The notes beneath the pieces were generated by a model. The model saw only the letters and a program-made list of their open reading frames with translations, was not told where the DNA came from and made no database searches. Shown here one piece after another: positions 11,677 to 23,655 of a stretch of DNA of 64,000 nucleotides. Made by a program: the position numbers and the translations under genes. This DNA comes from Aselliscus stoliczkanus (lineage: Eukaryota; Chordata; Mammalia; Chiroptera; Hipposideridae), in NCBI GenBank assembly GCA_033961575.1, contig CM066730.1, forward strand, positions 135,107,523-135,171,522, given 5' to 3'. Within the stretch, counting starts at the first letter, position 1. Each line of letters begins with the position of its first letter.

Positions 11677-11729
<53 letters not shown>
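11661..11729 (+). repeat. Alternating purine-pyrimidine (GC/GT/AC)n tract
   Basis: Sixty-nine bases of unbroken purine-pyrimidine alternation: a GTGCGCGTGCACGTGC-type block of about 40 bases followed by pure AC repeats. This is the composition most prone to left-handed Z-DNA. Frames reading Arg-Ala or Cys-Val repeats through it are artefacts. Confidence 0.97.
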
Positions 11730-11730
<1 letters not shown>

Positions 11731-12299
11731 GAATACATGACAGGGTTCCCATGTATCCCACAAAGCCTGAAATATTGACTGTCTGGCCCTTTACAGACAA
11801 AGTAAGTCAACCTCTATTCTAGATGCCCCACACTGTGCCAGGTACTTTTAATAGGCTAACCCAGCATGCTGAGAAGAAGATCCTTACGCTTCAGGCACAG
11901 GTGGCACTGGTGTTGGGTGTGGCCACAGAAGTCAGCAAAGAGGGAAGTAACTTGGAAAGCAAAATTCTGGGTCCTTTGCTGTTGCTCCTACTTGCTGTGT
12001 AAACTGGGATAAGTTCCCTAAACTCTCAGGCAAGCAGTTTTTTCTATCAAAGAGGGTGGGGGAATGAAACTCCCTTTTCCTATGAGTCCAGGATCTCGTT
12101 AGCAGCCCAGGAATAAGGACATGCATTTTAGTGTGAGAGCTTTTCAAAAATGATGATGATCTAATTAGTTTACTCCTTCTTGTAAATTTAAGGATAAGTT
12201 AAAAATGCTTAAAGGACATGAAACAAGGTACCAGGAGGCAAGGAGTTGTGAGGAGCTAGGGAACAAGTATCCCAGGCAAGAACTCAAGGTGTGTCATTT

Positions 12300-15200
12300 C
12301 TGTGTTAGGTGACAAATGTAGAATTGCCATTTGGAGTCCAGAATATTGTTTTTAAGCAGAAAGCAGTCTTCTATGTTTGAGCATCGAAATGCAAAAAGAA
12401 AAATACCAGTAGTACAGGCCAAATACAAAGAGGGGAGGGGGATCCGATTTTAAAAATGCTCATGGCAATGAAAAACTATAACTTCCAATGTGAACCAATT
12501 CATTGAGGCCTTAACATTCATTTGTTGGGAATGGAGGGGGCAGTCAGATCCGCCGTCAGAACCAATTGGGGAGCGGCAGGCTGGAAAGGTCAGCTCCAGC
12601 TAGGGATGTGCAACTCCTAGACTTTGTTAAAATGATGGTATTCGACAGAAGTTACATCTGAGGTCAAGTGACCGCAATAACAAGAGACAAGGAGCGCTCT
12701 CAAATCATTCTCGTGGATGAAAATGACATGAAACTGACATAATATCTGAGATGAGATGAAACTCAAATCCTTAGCAGCTGAACGCTTCACCTACTGATGG
12801 GCAGCCTGACCCTCACCAATCTCATAATCATACTTGTGTCAAGAGGGGAGCAGCCTCCAGTAACAGGAGGCGCAGCTCTGGCGTTTTTGGGGAGGGAAGG
12901 CTTTGTCTCTGCTTCTGAAATGATGTTGTGAAAAAGTTTTAATACTAGGCTTTAAACCTCTCAAATCAATGTCTTATTAGAAAAATTGGATTCCACCTAC
13001 ATGCATAGGATCTCTTCCCTTAATTTTTCTCCGCTGTGGGTATTTCTTGGCTAGTATTTTCAGCAATAAAATGTGTGTTTTAGTTCCATGGCTATGGTGA
13101 TGTTATTTAAAGATTCAACCCAATTCCATTCAAAATGTAAGGATGGTCTGTAATCTGGGTTAATCTTCTGGCTTCAAAATACCTGGGGGGAGGGAGAAGC
13201 AGGAGAGGCGAATTGGAAGGGAGATAATGATAAATTATAATCTCTTTGCCCCCAAATAACATGTACGAAAGGAGGGTGTTCTGAAGACTGTTGAATATAT
13301 TAACCCATGATAAAGGACTTCAGAAAAGGAAGCCTAAACTACATTTGAATTTAAAGCAAGTATTAAAATTAAAAACCCCAAAGAAGAAATATTACATTTA
13401 GTCAGCTGTTTCAAAAAAAAAAGCTTCGTGCTCTATCATCTGCCCTGTAATTGTTCTGATATGAGGTTTGGTGTGATAGACTGTACTCCCATCTATCGGT
13501 GTGTTTAAAAGAAGCTTTGGCATGTGTTTGTTTTGTTTCCTGAGAAGAGAGAGGGTGAATCAAGGTGTGGCTATTTGCATAAACACAACACACCCTGCCT
13601 CCAAAATATACCCTGACCTCTTCCCTGCCAATGTATGTCAGTACTCCAAAGCCACTAAATACAGTTGTCAGCGAGGGGATGAATCAGCATGTATTTAAAT
13701 CAAAGACAGCCATGAAAGGCTGCATTAGTTCTGTTCCCAGGACCTGTCAAACCACAGAAGAGATTAAACATCTGACCCTCTTCATCCCCAACATTGCTCC
13801 ACAAGAGACATTTCTGTCACTATTTCTGCCACTTGGCTTTCAAAGATGCCACAAAGCCTAGGGCGACCTCTGCTACATTTCAGTGTTGTTTATTGATTTC
13901 TGACCCAGTGCTTAATAGTTTTCCCAGTCCCCCTGAATGGCTTTTGTAAGCAATGGGGTTTGTACATCTCACCGATCAATACCTTTTATATTTACAATAA
14001 AATTGAAACTGCTTCTGCTGGGGGCACAGCCCAGCATTTGTCATCCTTCAGCGAGGGAAAACTATGTCATTATCTGAATTAAAACATTTATTTCTGATTA
14101 AGAGAGTGTCCTATCTCATTAATTTTTCCCTTTCCAATAGAATGGGAATAGAACCCTATTGATTTTTGCACTTTTACACATCTCCACTGCTGGGAAGATA
14201 ATTGAGAAGTTAGCCAGAATAAATGAAGTTTCAAGTCTAGTGGGCCAGCCAATACCTTCCAAATTCAAGGTGTTTTTATGAAGCTGGATTTTAATTTGTT
14301 GGCAAGCTGAAGCACTGGGACTTATTCGGCTGAGTAAATTGGATTAAGAGTAGAATCGGCTGGAAGCATGTCTTTGGGAATGCTGAGGGCCTGGGTCCCC
14401 CTGGACAGCCAGAACCTTGTTTTAGATTTATGCTAAGACAGCTTCCAAATTGCCCTCCTTCAAAACTCCCAAGTCACTTCAGGAAGTGTGGATCACTGAC
14501 CCAAAAGCCTATTAACTCGTGTTTCCTGTCTTCATGCCTGTCACCTTAAAAACAACCAAGATCTAATCAGAGGCTGAACTAGACCTGAAGATTGTCGGCG
14601 CCGATTGATTACACTTTATTAGAATAATGGGACTAAATCCAAGCTTCATTAAGAGGAATTCCCTCTGCTTGGAACCCTTTTTCCCGAAGACCTTTTAATT
14701 AGAAGCCCTTATGGCACACATAGGGAATCCTGCTCACTTTGATACTTTTCTCATTAGGAATTAACAGTCATTTGTTCTTATTTCCATATGCAAAGTCCAC
14801 GCCTTGTCTGCTCTTAGAAAGGACAGAAAATGCACCTGTCTCTAGGGTTCGAAGGAAGCAGGGGATACAGATAATTTAAACCATAGATATCTTTGTTAAT
14901 GTCTTAATTTGTTACCTTCTCTGTAATTTATTTGTCACTGGTCCATTACTTTTAACACTCACATTCACATCTATGTATTTTCAGTCCCTCTAGGAAAAAC
15001 AGGGTTCATCCTAGCATTAAAGGAGAATGGGAACCAGGTTCAAAGTAAAGATCTTCCAGGTTATAGCTAAAGATTCTTCAAGGGGAAAAAAAAATGTACT
15101 AAATGCCTTCCCTGGTGACCTGACAATGGAGACATGCCAAGGGAAGAGCTTATCTAGAAAGGAGGTTGAGAACTCTAGCTCGCGTTTAGAACGCCAGGGT

Positions 15201-15346
15201 TTGAGGGGGATGTGAAGATCATCTTTCCTCTTAGAAGTAAAATGAAGCATTGAAAATTAAGGAAATTATTTCTACATTAAATATTTCCTAGCTGGAATTA
15301 TGGGACATAGGACAGCCTGAATTTGGCAGGCATGCTTTTTGTTATA
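12300..15346. other. Repeat-free block, candidate conserved non-coding DNA
   Basis: I recognise no SINE, LINE, LTR or MIR across this interval, unlike the rest of the window. Composition is moderately AT-rich with many ATTA/TAAT cores, for example around 14035-14145, 14280-14350 (GGATTAAGAG, a bicoid-type TAATCC on the other strand) and 14590-14660 (GCGCCGATTGATTACACT). There is no sustained open frame, so an enhancer role is more plausible than a coding one. That role is inference only; conservation cannot be seen from one sequence. Confidence 0.35.
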
Positions 15347-15386
15347 AGTGTGTGTGTGTGTGTGTGTGTGTGCGCGCTTTTGTGTA

Positions 15387-15429
<43 letters not shown>
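15347..15429. repeat. (TG)n-(CA)n inverted microsatellite
   Basis: A TG arm (15349-15376) is followed by a short spacer holding the perfect palindrome TGTGTACACA (15381-15390) and then a CA arm (15394-15428). The arms are complementary and can fold into a long hairpin. Frames across it on the minus strand are artefacts. Confidence 0.95.
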
Positions 15430-15489
15430 CCTGCAGCCAAATGGATAAAAGAAATAGCCAAGGAAGCACTTCAAAGAGGCTTTAGTTAA

Positions 15490-15520
15490 AAAAAAAAAAA
15501 AAAGAAAGAAAGAAAAGAAA
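15490..15520 (+). repeat. A-rich / GAAA simple repeat
   Basis: A run of A followed by AAAGAAAGAAAGAAAAG units. No retroposon body was recognised upstream. Confidence 0.7.
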
Positions 15521-15524
15521 AAAC

Positions 15525-18200
15525 CCTCAACACAGCAGATTAAAAATGCCGTGGAAGTGAAGAACTTAATTTCTGACTGCATTTTAATGCATGGTCCAAA
15601 GTACCAAAGTATGCAAAAGGTTGAATACATTCATCAAAAACAGTTCTGTTTTCTCTCTTTACACCAATGAGGAATTACAGGATTACCAATGACCTTCCTC
15701 CCAATGAAGCTTCGTAATTACGGTCATTTATTATACAACTGAGATGAATGGACGGGATTTACATAGAATAAAAATATTATTTAACAGCTGCGTTATTGAT
15801 GTGTAAAGTGTAATTTTAATTTATTTAAATACTATAAATATATTGGTAATGTATTCTTTTCAAATTAACCTCCTGAACCACACACTGGCAAAACTTCAAT
15901 TAATATTGTACTAAAATCTATTTTCTCCTGTTGTGTGAAACTGTGTATGGCTAAAAATATGTACTGCTGTGATGCCTGGGCATACTTTAACAGTGTATTC
16001 CCCTTTTCTCCTTGATTCATGATTTCAATTTGTAATTGAATTTCAATTGGAATCATTTAGAAAAATAGATCTCCCCTTAAATAAAGGATCCCTATTTAAG
16101 TTTAAAATTATTTTTACTATAAATTACAAATGCAATGATTTGAGGAAAAATTCTATATATTTATGTTTATTTGGCATATCACAATAGTTTTAACTATTTA
16201 GTCTTTTTTCATTCAAATGATAAAACGGGGAAAATATTTAAGTCAACAGCTCTATCTCATTTACTTAGCATATTACCATAACCTCAATAAGCTTGCAAAG
16301 AAACTACTGTTTATATATTATGTTGAATCGCTTGGCACCTGCCGAAAGCATATTGTGTGTCTACATGCAGAGATAGACTTATGTATTTTACTTCTGGGTA
16401 TCTCTTTTGTATTCTGTCCATTTGCCCCTGGCTGTCATTATTCCATGCTCATCGACAGAAGAGTTATAGTTTGCAAAAACCTATCAGGTAGGCTGGACAC
16501 TAGATAATTGAGGTGATGATCAGCCTCAGCAAAAGACAATTGATAGTGATAGTGTCAGAGGCTGCACCTAACAAGATCTGTACCCTCTGTCTCCTTTAGC
16601 CTTTCTCTGGAATGGACCAAATATGGAATAACATGGACATGGCTGATGAGCATCCAGAGACGGGATGGCAGTGCATAATACTTCCTGGACCTGCAATAAG
16701 GTGGTGGGGGAGGGGATCTTTTGACATTGAAACAGGTTATTAAATAGAAGTGTGAACCATTAAGAAATGATCTTGACCCTCAGTACATTTTTATCAGAGT
16801 CAAAAAATATTTGACACCACTGAACAGCCTCTACCACAGGCACAAGGGGAGAAATGCTTTATTATAGAAATGTGTACTATCTTCTTCAAAAGAGAAGAAT
16901 TCAGAATATATGCATTTCTAAATTGATAGCAGTTTGCAGGACTCCCAATAATTAACGTCAGTTGTACATTATGTATGCTGTGGAATGATATTTGTAAGTG
17001 AGATGGTTGAACAACCTCAATAAGAACTTTCTATGTTAAAAATAAAGTTTTAAATTACATTTTTAAATAATGATGATTTTTAAGTTGCTTTGATGCTAGC
17101 TAGCATGGTTTAACACAGCTTTTCCTAAAAGGCTTTTCAAATCCACTTTCAATTCTATTAAATGTAAGGGTGCCTTGGGGGGTGAAGGAGATTTTAGGGT
17201 ATATACAGAAAACTGTACACGCAGATTTTTTTTTTCCCCACAGACTGTGAGGTACCTTCTAGATTTTTGGTAGGCAGCTATCCTGGCCTCCTATGCTGTT
17301 TTTCTAGTACCTTACTCACTTGTTTCTACCTTTTTTTAAAATTGAGGGACCATCACAATTTTTACACTCCCTACTTTACCATCAATTTATAAGTCAAAAT
17401 ACTGCATAGTGTAACACCTTAATTGCAGGGACGAAAGCTAATGTAGCCCACTGACAATGGACTTAGGGCAGAAAGGATGAAGAAAGTCCTAGTTTTGCAT
17501 GGCTATTAAACACCCTATAGTCTATATAAAAATATGCCATGTTGAGGCTTAATAGTAATAAAATAGTATGGGTAATGCCCTCCATCTTGGCTGAATGAGC
17601 AATGCCCCCTGATTGGGTAATTGACAAACTACATACTGTAACACACTCCAGAATAGCCCTGCTTTTTCATTATGTTGAACAATAGGTTAACTAGATAACT
17701 CTGCACTTGGCAAAATTACTTTCCACTGACTTCAAACTATCTTCTTTTCTCCTCAAGCTACTGCTCCCTGTGATATTTCGGCATTCTTCTCCCCAGCAGT
17801 GCACTTTCAAAGCCAGTTATATGCTAGCTCAGTGGTACTGAGATTCTTTCAGTTTTACCTTTCCCCAGGGTCAATTGCCTTTGGGAGGGAACCAATAGAG
17901 ATTAACAAGAAAGATATACTGCCTGATTCATGGCATTTAGAGAGGCCTTCAAATAAATGCACACTGGTTCTTCCAGGATGGATGCTTGTTTCAATCAGAG
18001 TCCTGCCTGCAATTAGAAAATAATTCCCAGTTCTGAAAACTTAGTTCTTTTAGACAAAATGCAAGCAAAAGACATATTGTTAAAGACTTAGGTGTGTCAT
18101 TCACTTTGTAAAATGCTAATAGATCAGATCACATTGTCTAGTGGGCCAAGGTGTTTGGAGTTCATACAAGAATTTCCAAAGCATCTCTTTCTGCCTTCCT
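15525..18200. other. AT-rich repeat-poor unique DNA
   Basis: This continues the SINE-free block. It is strongly AT-rich (15700-16300 and 16900-17100) without a recognised transposon. The longest frame is the 96-codon stretch at 16217-16507, without recognisable motifs. Nothing else is supported. Confidence 0.35.
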
Positions 18201-18799
18201 ATCCGCATGAGTCAGCATGGCTGGCAATACCTTAAACAAAGGCCCCCCTGCCACTCCCCTCCACCCCCGTGTGGGTGGGGAGGTGAGGCCTGTTCACTCA
18301 TACAGGATATCAATTGATTTATAACAAAGTGATAGATATAACTATTGTCATTGGAATTACACTGAGTTATAGCGACATGGTTTGCTGTTTCACAAGCCAC
18401 TCCCCATATGTACCATAACTCAAACCCTGAATGACAATAATACTATCTATGAAATTTATATTCATGATTATAAATTAATTCTTTTTTTGGCTGGACCACC
18501 AGCAGCATGGGCTTGTAATTTCCAAACAGCATTTATGGCATTGACTTGGGAATACTATATCCATCAAGTCTGATGACAAATGTAGAAGATGAGGGTCTTG
18601 CCTGCCTCTGGCTCAAGCAGCTGGTTGTGTTGCAAGGAGAGAGAATGCTGTAACAGAGAAGCTGGGGTGGGTGGCTGGTCTCCTCTGCAGCCTGCCTCAC
18701 AGGTAGTGACAACCACAAACAGTGGGAGCAAATGTGCCTCTTCAAAGAGAGGAGGGATTCACCAGTGACTTTGCAGAAATAATCTAGGTCCCGTTGATA

Positions 18800-19010
18800 G
18801 TAACAATCGCTGCTATTAATGGAGACCCTCTTACATTCCAAGGGCTCGGTATTCATTATCTCAAACCCTGCCTACGATCCAGTATTATTACACCCATTTT
18901 ATAGGTAAAAAGACTGAGGAGCAAAGGGGCTGAGTGGTTTACCAGAGATTATAGAACTAGAGAGTGAAGATTTAAATCCATGCCTTTCTAACTTCAAAGA
19001 ACCCAGAGTT
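18800..19010 (-). repeat. MIR SINE
   Basis: Reverse-complement MIR order: TATTCATTATCTCAAACCCT, TTATTACACCCATTTTATAG, AAAAGACTGAGGAGCAAAGG, then TTTAAATCCATGCCTTTCTA. Confidence 0.78.
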
Positions 19011-19184
19011 TCCACAGATACTGGCTTTCAAGATTGGATTTGCCAAGTATCATACAAAGCGACCACCACCAACAACAAAAAGCATCTTGATTTGTTTAAA
19101 AGAAAATGTAATCATTCTATGTAAGTAGGACTTCTAATACAATGCCATCCTAATCAGAGTTTAGCTGAACAGCAGCAATCAGTT

Positions 19185-19446
19185 TAATTTCTGGGTCAGG
19201 CTAAACTGGATTCAAATCCTGGGGCTGCTACTTACTAGCAAGTCATTTTAACCCAGTTGAGGGTTGATTGCCAGTTCTGAAATAAAAAGGGGCTTGGACA
19301 GATAACCTCTCTGTGCTAAGTTTCTTCACCTGTAAAATGGGAATTAAATTTGCCTACTTCATACAATTGTTGGAGAAGTAAATGTACATATTAATATTTG
19401 TAAAGCACTTAGAACAAACCTGGCATATAGTAAGTGTTCCATAAAT
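19185..19446 (+). repeat. MIR SINE
   Basis: GGATTCAAATCCTGGGGCTG, CTACTTACTAGCAAGTCATT, TTTCTTCACCTGTAAAATGG and GTAAAGCACTTAGAACAAAC, TGGCATATAGTAAGTG follow MIR. About 60 bases in the middle (from 19260) look inserted or duplicated relative to the family plan. Confidence 0.85.
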
Positions 19447-20066
19447 GGAGGCCAAAAGTCTGATCATTTGCAACCTGGGAGCTTTTAGTCACACCACGGC
19501 TTTCCTCTGGAATTCTACTGCCCTCCACCGCACCCTTCCTTCCTTCAAGATAAGCCTTTATCCCAACCCCCGCAAATCGCTCTCCCACCCTCCTCACCTT
19601 CTCTCATGTATAATGTTATATATAATAATATGTACAACATCTGTAGTAATATGCAACTTTACAATGATAATATGTAATGTTATATTATTTAATAATGTGT
19701 GTAATAGTGTACACACATTATTTCCATCTATCTACTTATTTCATCAGGTCTTGGCTTTGTACTCACTTCTCTTTCCCACAGAACCTAACCCTGAGCATAT
19801 ATTCAAAGAATCAGGTTGATTCGAAGCCCAGCTTCTACCCACAAAGACAAATAAAAAGTGAGGGCTAATCGTTCCCACTTCTTGTTCACTTTAAGAATGC
19901 CTATTTCATTCTTTTCTAGAATGTATTTAGTTCTTTGTTTCAAGAAGGCATCTGGCAACATCACGTCGAGACTTCTGGGACATTTCCTTGGGTCTAGCCC
20001 CTCCCAGCTATGAACCTGCTCTCCTCCTCCCCAAATTTTTCTTCTATCTCGTCTTCTTCTGTTTGC

Positions 20067-20089
20067 TTTGTTTGTTTGTTTGTTTGTTT
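20067..20089 (+). repeat. (TTTG)n microsatellite
   Basis: Five to six TTTG units. Confidence 0.9.
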
Positions 20090-20334
20090 TTCTGTTATGA
20101 AAGCTTTTCCAGTCCTTGTTCATTCATTCATTTAAGGCATGTTATTCTTTCCTGCTTAAAAACCTTAGCTTTCTATTAAGCTCAGGATGTACATAAATCT
20201 CTGCATGTGGCCTATAAGCAGGGTAACCTTATATAATAATTTATCATCCAAACTAAGACATCTAAGGGTGAAAGGGCGAAAGGGCTGCTGTTAATAACTA
20301 CTGCAGGACAACAGGTGTCAACCAAACCTTGGCA

Positions 20335-20915
20335 AGCTCCTAAAAGACCCTGATGATCTGGTCCCTTTTGGCCTTTCTGGCTTTTCCATGTCCCTCTCCC
20401 TTGCTCATTCTACATCTGTCCCTTTTTGGTTCCTTCAGGAGATCCAGCTCTTGCCCTCAGCCTCCTTTCCCACCTCTTACACTTTGTCCTGAAGGACCAC
20501 CCAATGACTTTCTAAGCCACCAGTTGTAGCAGGTCCCCCATTTTTTTCCCCAGTGTTATTGGGAAACAGCCATGGTCGTTAGTTACACATTGCTTTCATG
20601 CTACAATGGCATAGTTGACTCTTAGGGAGGGTGCAGCTCTCAGTGGCCCATGAGGGGATCGAACCTGCTACCTTGGCATTATCAGCACCATGCTCTAACC
20701 AACTGAACTAACCCATCACCCAAAGTCCCCCATTCATGACTCTTATCACTTTCCACTGTTTTCCTTCACAGCACCTGCCCCAGTTTGTATCTATGCCACT
20801 TGTGCTCAGGGGTGTTCATGGCAGCAAGTTCTGTATGTTCTATGTACTTCTGAATTTACTCCCTGCACTTGGCAGAGGCTCAGGGATGTTCAGTAAATGT
20901 TTGTAAAATGCTTGT
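20335..20915 (+). repeat. L2 LINE 3' region split by a SINE
   Basis: Bases 20335-20542 (CCTGATGATCTGGTCCCTTT, TGTCCCTCTCCCTTGCTCAT) and 20735-20915 (GGCTCAGGGATGTTCAGTAA, ATGTTTGTAAAATGC) read as one L2 3' region on the plus strand. An Ile-type SINE with its own target duplication separates the halves, so the SINE is younger. Confidence 0.7.
20533..20734 (-). mobile_element. tRNA-Ile-type SINE nested in L2
   Basis: The direct repeat GTCCCCCATT lies at 20533-20542 and 20725-20734. Between them, read on the minus strand, are a tRNA-Ile-like head, then GCTGCACCCTCCCTAAGAGT, the CATGAAAGCAATGTG motif and a CCCCA-type end. The head retains TTAGTTCAGTTGGTTAGAGC. The 3' end is eroded: the AATAAA-type signal has become AATAAC. 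Confidence 0.92.
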
Positions 20916-20919
20916 GTCC

Positions 20920-21220
20920 ATCCACCCATCAATTTATCAAGGATTTTTAAAGCTCCTACTGTGTGCCAAGTTCTATAGTGGATATTGGAAATACTGAAAT
21001 AACAAGGCAAGAATTCAGTCTAGGGAGATGGGCACATACAAAACAGTTACAAAGCAATGTAGACAGGCTATACCTTGGAAGAGTACCAGGCTAGAGCAGG
21101 GAGAGGAGGGAGCTTCACCTCCCTGGGAGGTTAAGTTCTCAAGGGAAGAGAAGGTGGAAGTGACCGCATGTGCAAAGAGAAAGGGGCATGTCGGAGATTT
21201 GATGAGGGGAGCAGTGGGCA
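20920..21220 (-). repeat. L2 LINE 3' fragment
   Basis: Reverse-complement L2 landmarks: TCCTACTGTGTGCCAAGTTC, GATATTGGAAATACTGAAAT and, further on, the block near AGTGACCGCATGTGCAAAGA. Two opposite-strand frames (21015-21240) lie in it and are not genes. Confidence 0.65.
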
Positions 21221-21239
21221 CATGTGGGGATGGGAGCTG

Positions 21240-22264
21240 AAGAGGTGACCACCAGTGTCACTCCCCCAGACAGGGAGTGAGGGAGTGCCTCATCAGCTTC
21301 CTGCTACAGGGATGACCCCACCCCCAGCACAGTGGACCAGAGGTTGCCCAGTATCATCTCCCTTATTCTTCACCTCCTTCTTGTCAGGCCTTCTCTAACT
21401 CACAACCAGATGGCCTCCCTTCCCCAGGAGGTAGCTTTTCCTTCAGTTTCCCAATGGCCCAAATGCTGTCTCTTAAATCTGGGAGTGGCCCAGGCTCTGA
21501 GCACCATTATCTTCGAGGCCTTCTGGGCCGGACTCAGATACAGACCCTGTCCTCTGGCTCACACCATGGGAAATAGCCTTACTACCTGAAAAGGCTCCCG
21601 TACAGGGACACCCGTTCATCAGAAAGGTTTCTGCATGGTTCTAAGCAAGCCGAAATGCAGCTGTGAGGGAGTGCAGTGAGGGGCTGCAGAACCTGCTAGA
21701 CGCTGCCCCCAGCAGTGAGGCTGTTCCTTCTACAGTGGTAACCCTGTTAGCGACTGCCAGGGCAGGGGCTGGGGGCTGGCAGGCCTCTCTCCCAGACCAT
21801 CTTTTCAGAGGGGATTAGGGGGAGTAGAAAGGCAGCGTGAAGCTTGGGCCCCAGTAGGCTCTGCTGCCTGTGGCCCAGCAGAAATGTCATATATCCCAAC
21901 ACCCCTTCCCATCATCAGAGAATCCATTTCAATGTGCCCAGCAGAGATTCTGCCAGGAGATGCTGCGAGGAAAAAGATCCATCAACAAAACAAAGATCTC
22001 CTGGGGGGTTGAGGGTAGAGGGCAGAGTTCCAAATCAAGGAGGAGAACTAATCCTCCTTTGGTTCATAGAGATGGCTCTTTCTCCTAACAATCTGTGCTC
22101 TGATCCAGGGAGTGCTGGTTAGCGGCTAGACATAGGACCCTGGGTGTCCCAGGGAAGTGGTATGCCTTTATGCTGCTGCGGACAACCAGTTTGTTTACCC
22201 AAGCTCTGACTCACAGTGGTACAAGAGGTGATGGCCTATATGGGCCCCTCTCTGTAGGAGGACA
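21240..22264. other. GC-richer unique sequence, nothing recognised
   Basis: Several short frames (21332-21589, 21844-22122) lack homology that I can recognise. No CpG island, no convincing exon boundaries. Confidence 0.4.
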
Positions 22265-22385
22265 TAAGAGTAATAGTAATAATATCCTCATTTTATTAAG
22301 CACTTGGTTTTAGTCACTCTGTACGGTAATTTACATACATCTTTTCTAATCCTGGCAACTAAGGCTCATGACATAGAATGTCAGA
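22265..22385 (-). repeat. MIR fragment
   Basis: AATATCCTCATTTTATTAAG, CACTTGGTTTTAGTCACTC and CTTTTCTAATCCTGGCAACT follow the reverse complement of the MIR 3' end. Confidence 0.6.
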
Positions 22386-22564
22386 TTTCAAATCCAGGGC
22401 CATCTCACTGACATGCCCTATCCATTGTGTGACACAGCTCCCTTTCCCTGAGAAGGGGGAAAGGCTGGAGACCATATGGTGGCCTCATGAGGAGTTAACA
22501 CCTTTGATAGACTGTGAACCTGGGTTCGCAGGGCCACAGGTGCCTACCCGCACTCTGTCCATAC

Positions 22565-22720
22565 ACGTGTGTAGGATGGTGTAATGGAAGAATGTGGGGC
22601 TTAGTGTGCAACCTTGGGCAAGTCTAGTGTCAACCATAAAATCAGGACAATTCCTGCTCAACCTGTGATGGGACTAATATAAAGTGAATGAGCGAGTTTA
22701 TAAACTGTGTTAAGTAGAAC
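22565..22720 (+). repeat. MIR fragment
   Basis: GGTGTAATGGAAGAATGTGG then CAACCTTGGGCAAGTCTAG and AACCATAAAATCAGGACAAT. A MIR with an internal deletion. Confidence 0.65.
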
Positions 22721-22734
22721 CCCAGGAGGGAGCT

Positions 22735-22890
22735 GCTCAAGCTTCGGTGAGCATAAAAATCACCTGTGGGGGCTTGTCAAAATGCAAGTACCTGGGCCTT
22801 AACTCAGATTCTGAATCAGTGGGTCAGTAGAAGGCTGATGAATCTGTATGTTACCCAGCAACCCTGAAGATTCTGTGACTGATGGGCGTT
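22735..22890 (+). mobile_element. MER5-like hAT non-autonomous transposon
   Basis: The order AGCATAAAAATCACCTGTGG, GGCTTGTCAAAATGCAAGTA, CCTGGGCCTTAACTCAGATT, CTGAATCAGTGGGTCAG matches MER5-type hAT-Charlie elements. It carries no transposase and its terminal inverted repeats are eroded. Confidence 0.8.
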
Positions 22891-23350
22891 GCCCCTGGCC
22901 TGGTGGGGTGACAGGACCTCCAGGGTGGGTACTGGTGGATCGGGAGAAGTGGGAATGCACACCAAAAGTCCCTCAGCCCAGCCTCACCCAGGATGCACTG
23001 GTTTTTCAGTAAGATTTCACTTAAAGGAGAATTACATGACTTAAACACTAAAATTAAAATTAAAAAAATTTAAAAAGATTGCAGTGCACTTCTACACGTG
23101 AAAATGCTTTGGGTAAGTTAAAGGCACTCTCTAGAGATGAGCAATTTTAGTCAAATCTTGGCCATCTGAAACCCTCAGGGAATGAATCATTCTGGAAAGC
23201 CTAATTTTCCCGATAGCATTAAAACTTTTTATTAAATGTTAATCGTTTTGCGGATAATATGTTACACTCTTCCCTGCCTTTTAAAACAGAAAATGAAGAA
23301 CATAATTTAACTGTTGTTTGAAAACTCAGGACTACCAATTGGATAACGTA

Positions 23351-23385
23351 TGGCCATCCCAAAGGATGGGTGGCCATCCCAAAGG
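23351..23385 (+). repeat. 20-bp period short tandem duplication
   Basis: TGGCCATCCCAAAGG occurs at 23351-23365 and again at 23371-23385, five bases apart. Confidence 0.9.
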
Positions 23386-23504
23386 TTAGCAGTCCTGCTA
23401 AGCTTGAGGGGGAAAGTAGATCCATTTGATTCCACTCTCGGTCTCCTCAATACAGGCTATGGTTTATGCAAATTAAGGGAAGGCAGAACAACATGATGAA
23501 AACA

Positions 23505-23655
23505 GGAGCGCACCAGGGATTCAGGATGATGAGCTGGCTCCAGGCTCCCCTCTGCCATATCTGAGCCATGGGACCCAGAACAAATCCCTTTGCCTGGGCC
23601 CCACTTTCTTTATCAGTAAGGTAAGAGGTCAGACCAAGCAATCTCCAGGGTCAGG
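23505..23655 (+). repeat. MIR-related SINE fragment
   Basis: CTCTGCCATATCTGAGCCAT, GGGCCCCACTTTCTTTATCA, then AGACCAAGCAATCTCCAGGG. The end resembles the MIR3-type 3' part. Confidence 0.6.

Noticed and set aside
17220..17260. Polypyrimidine tract plus CAG followed closely by GAGGTACC, like a micro-exon
   Set aside because: The 'exon' would be under 10 bases with no supporting neighbours; T-runs followed by CAG are common by chance.
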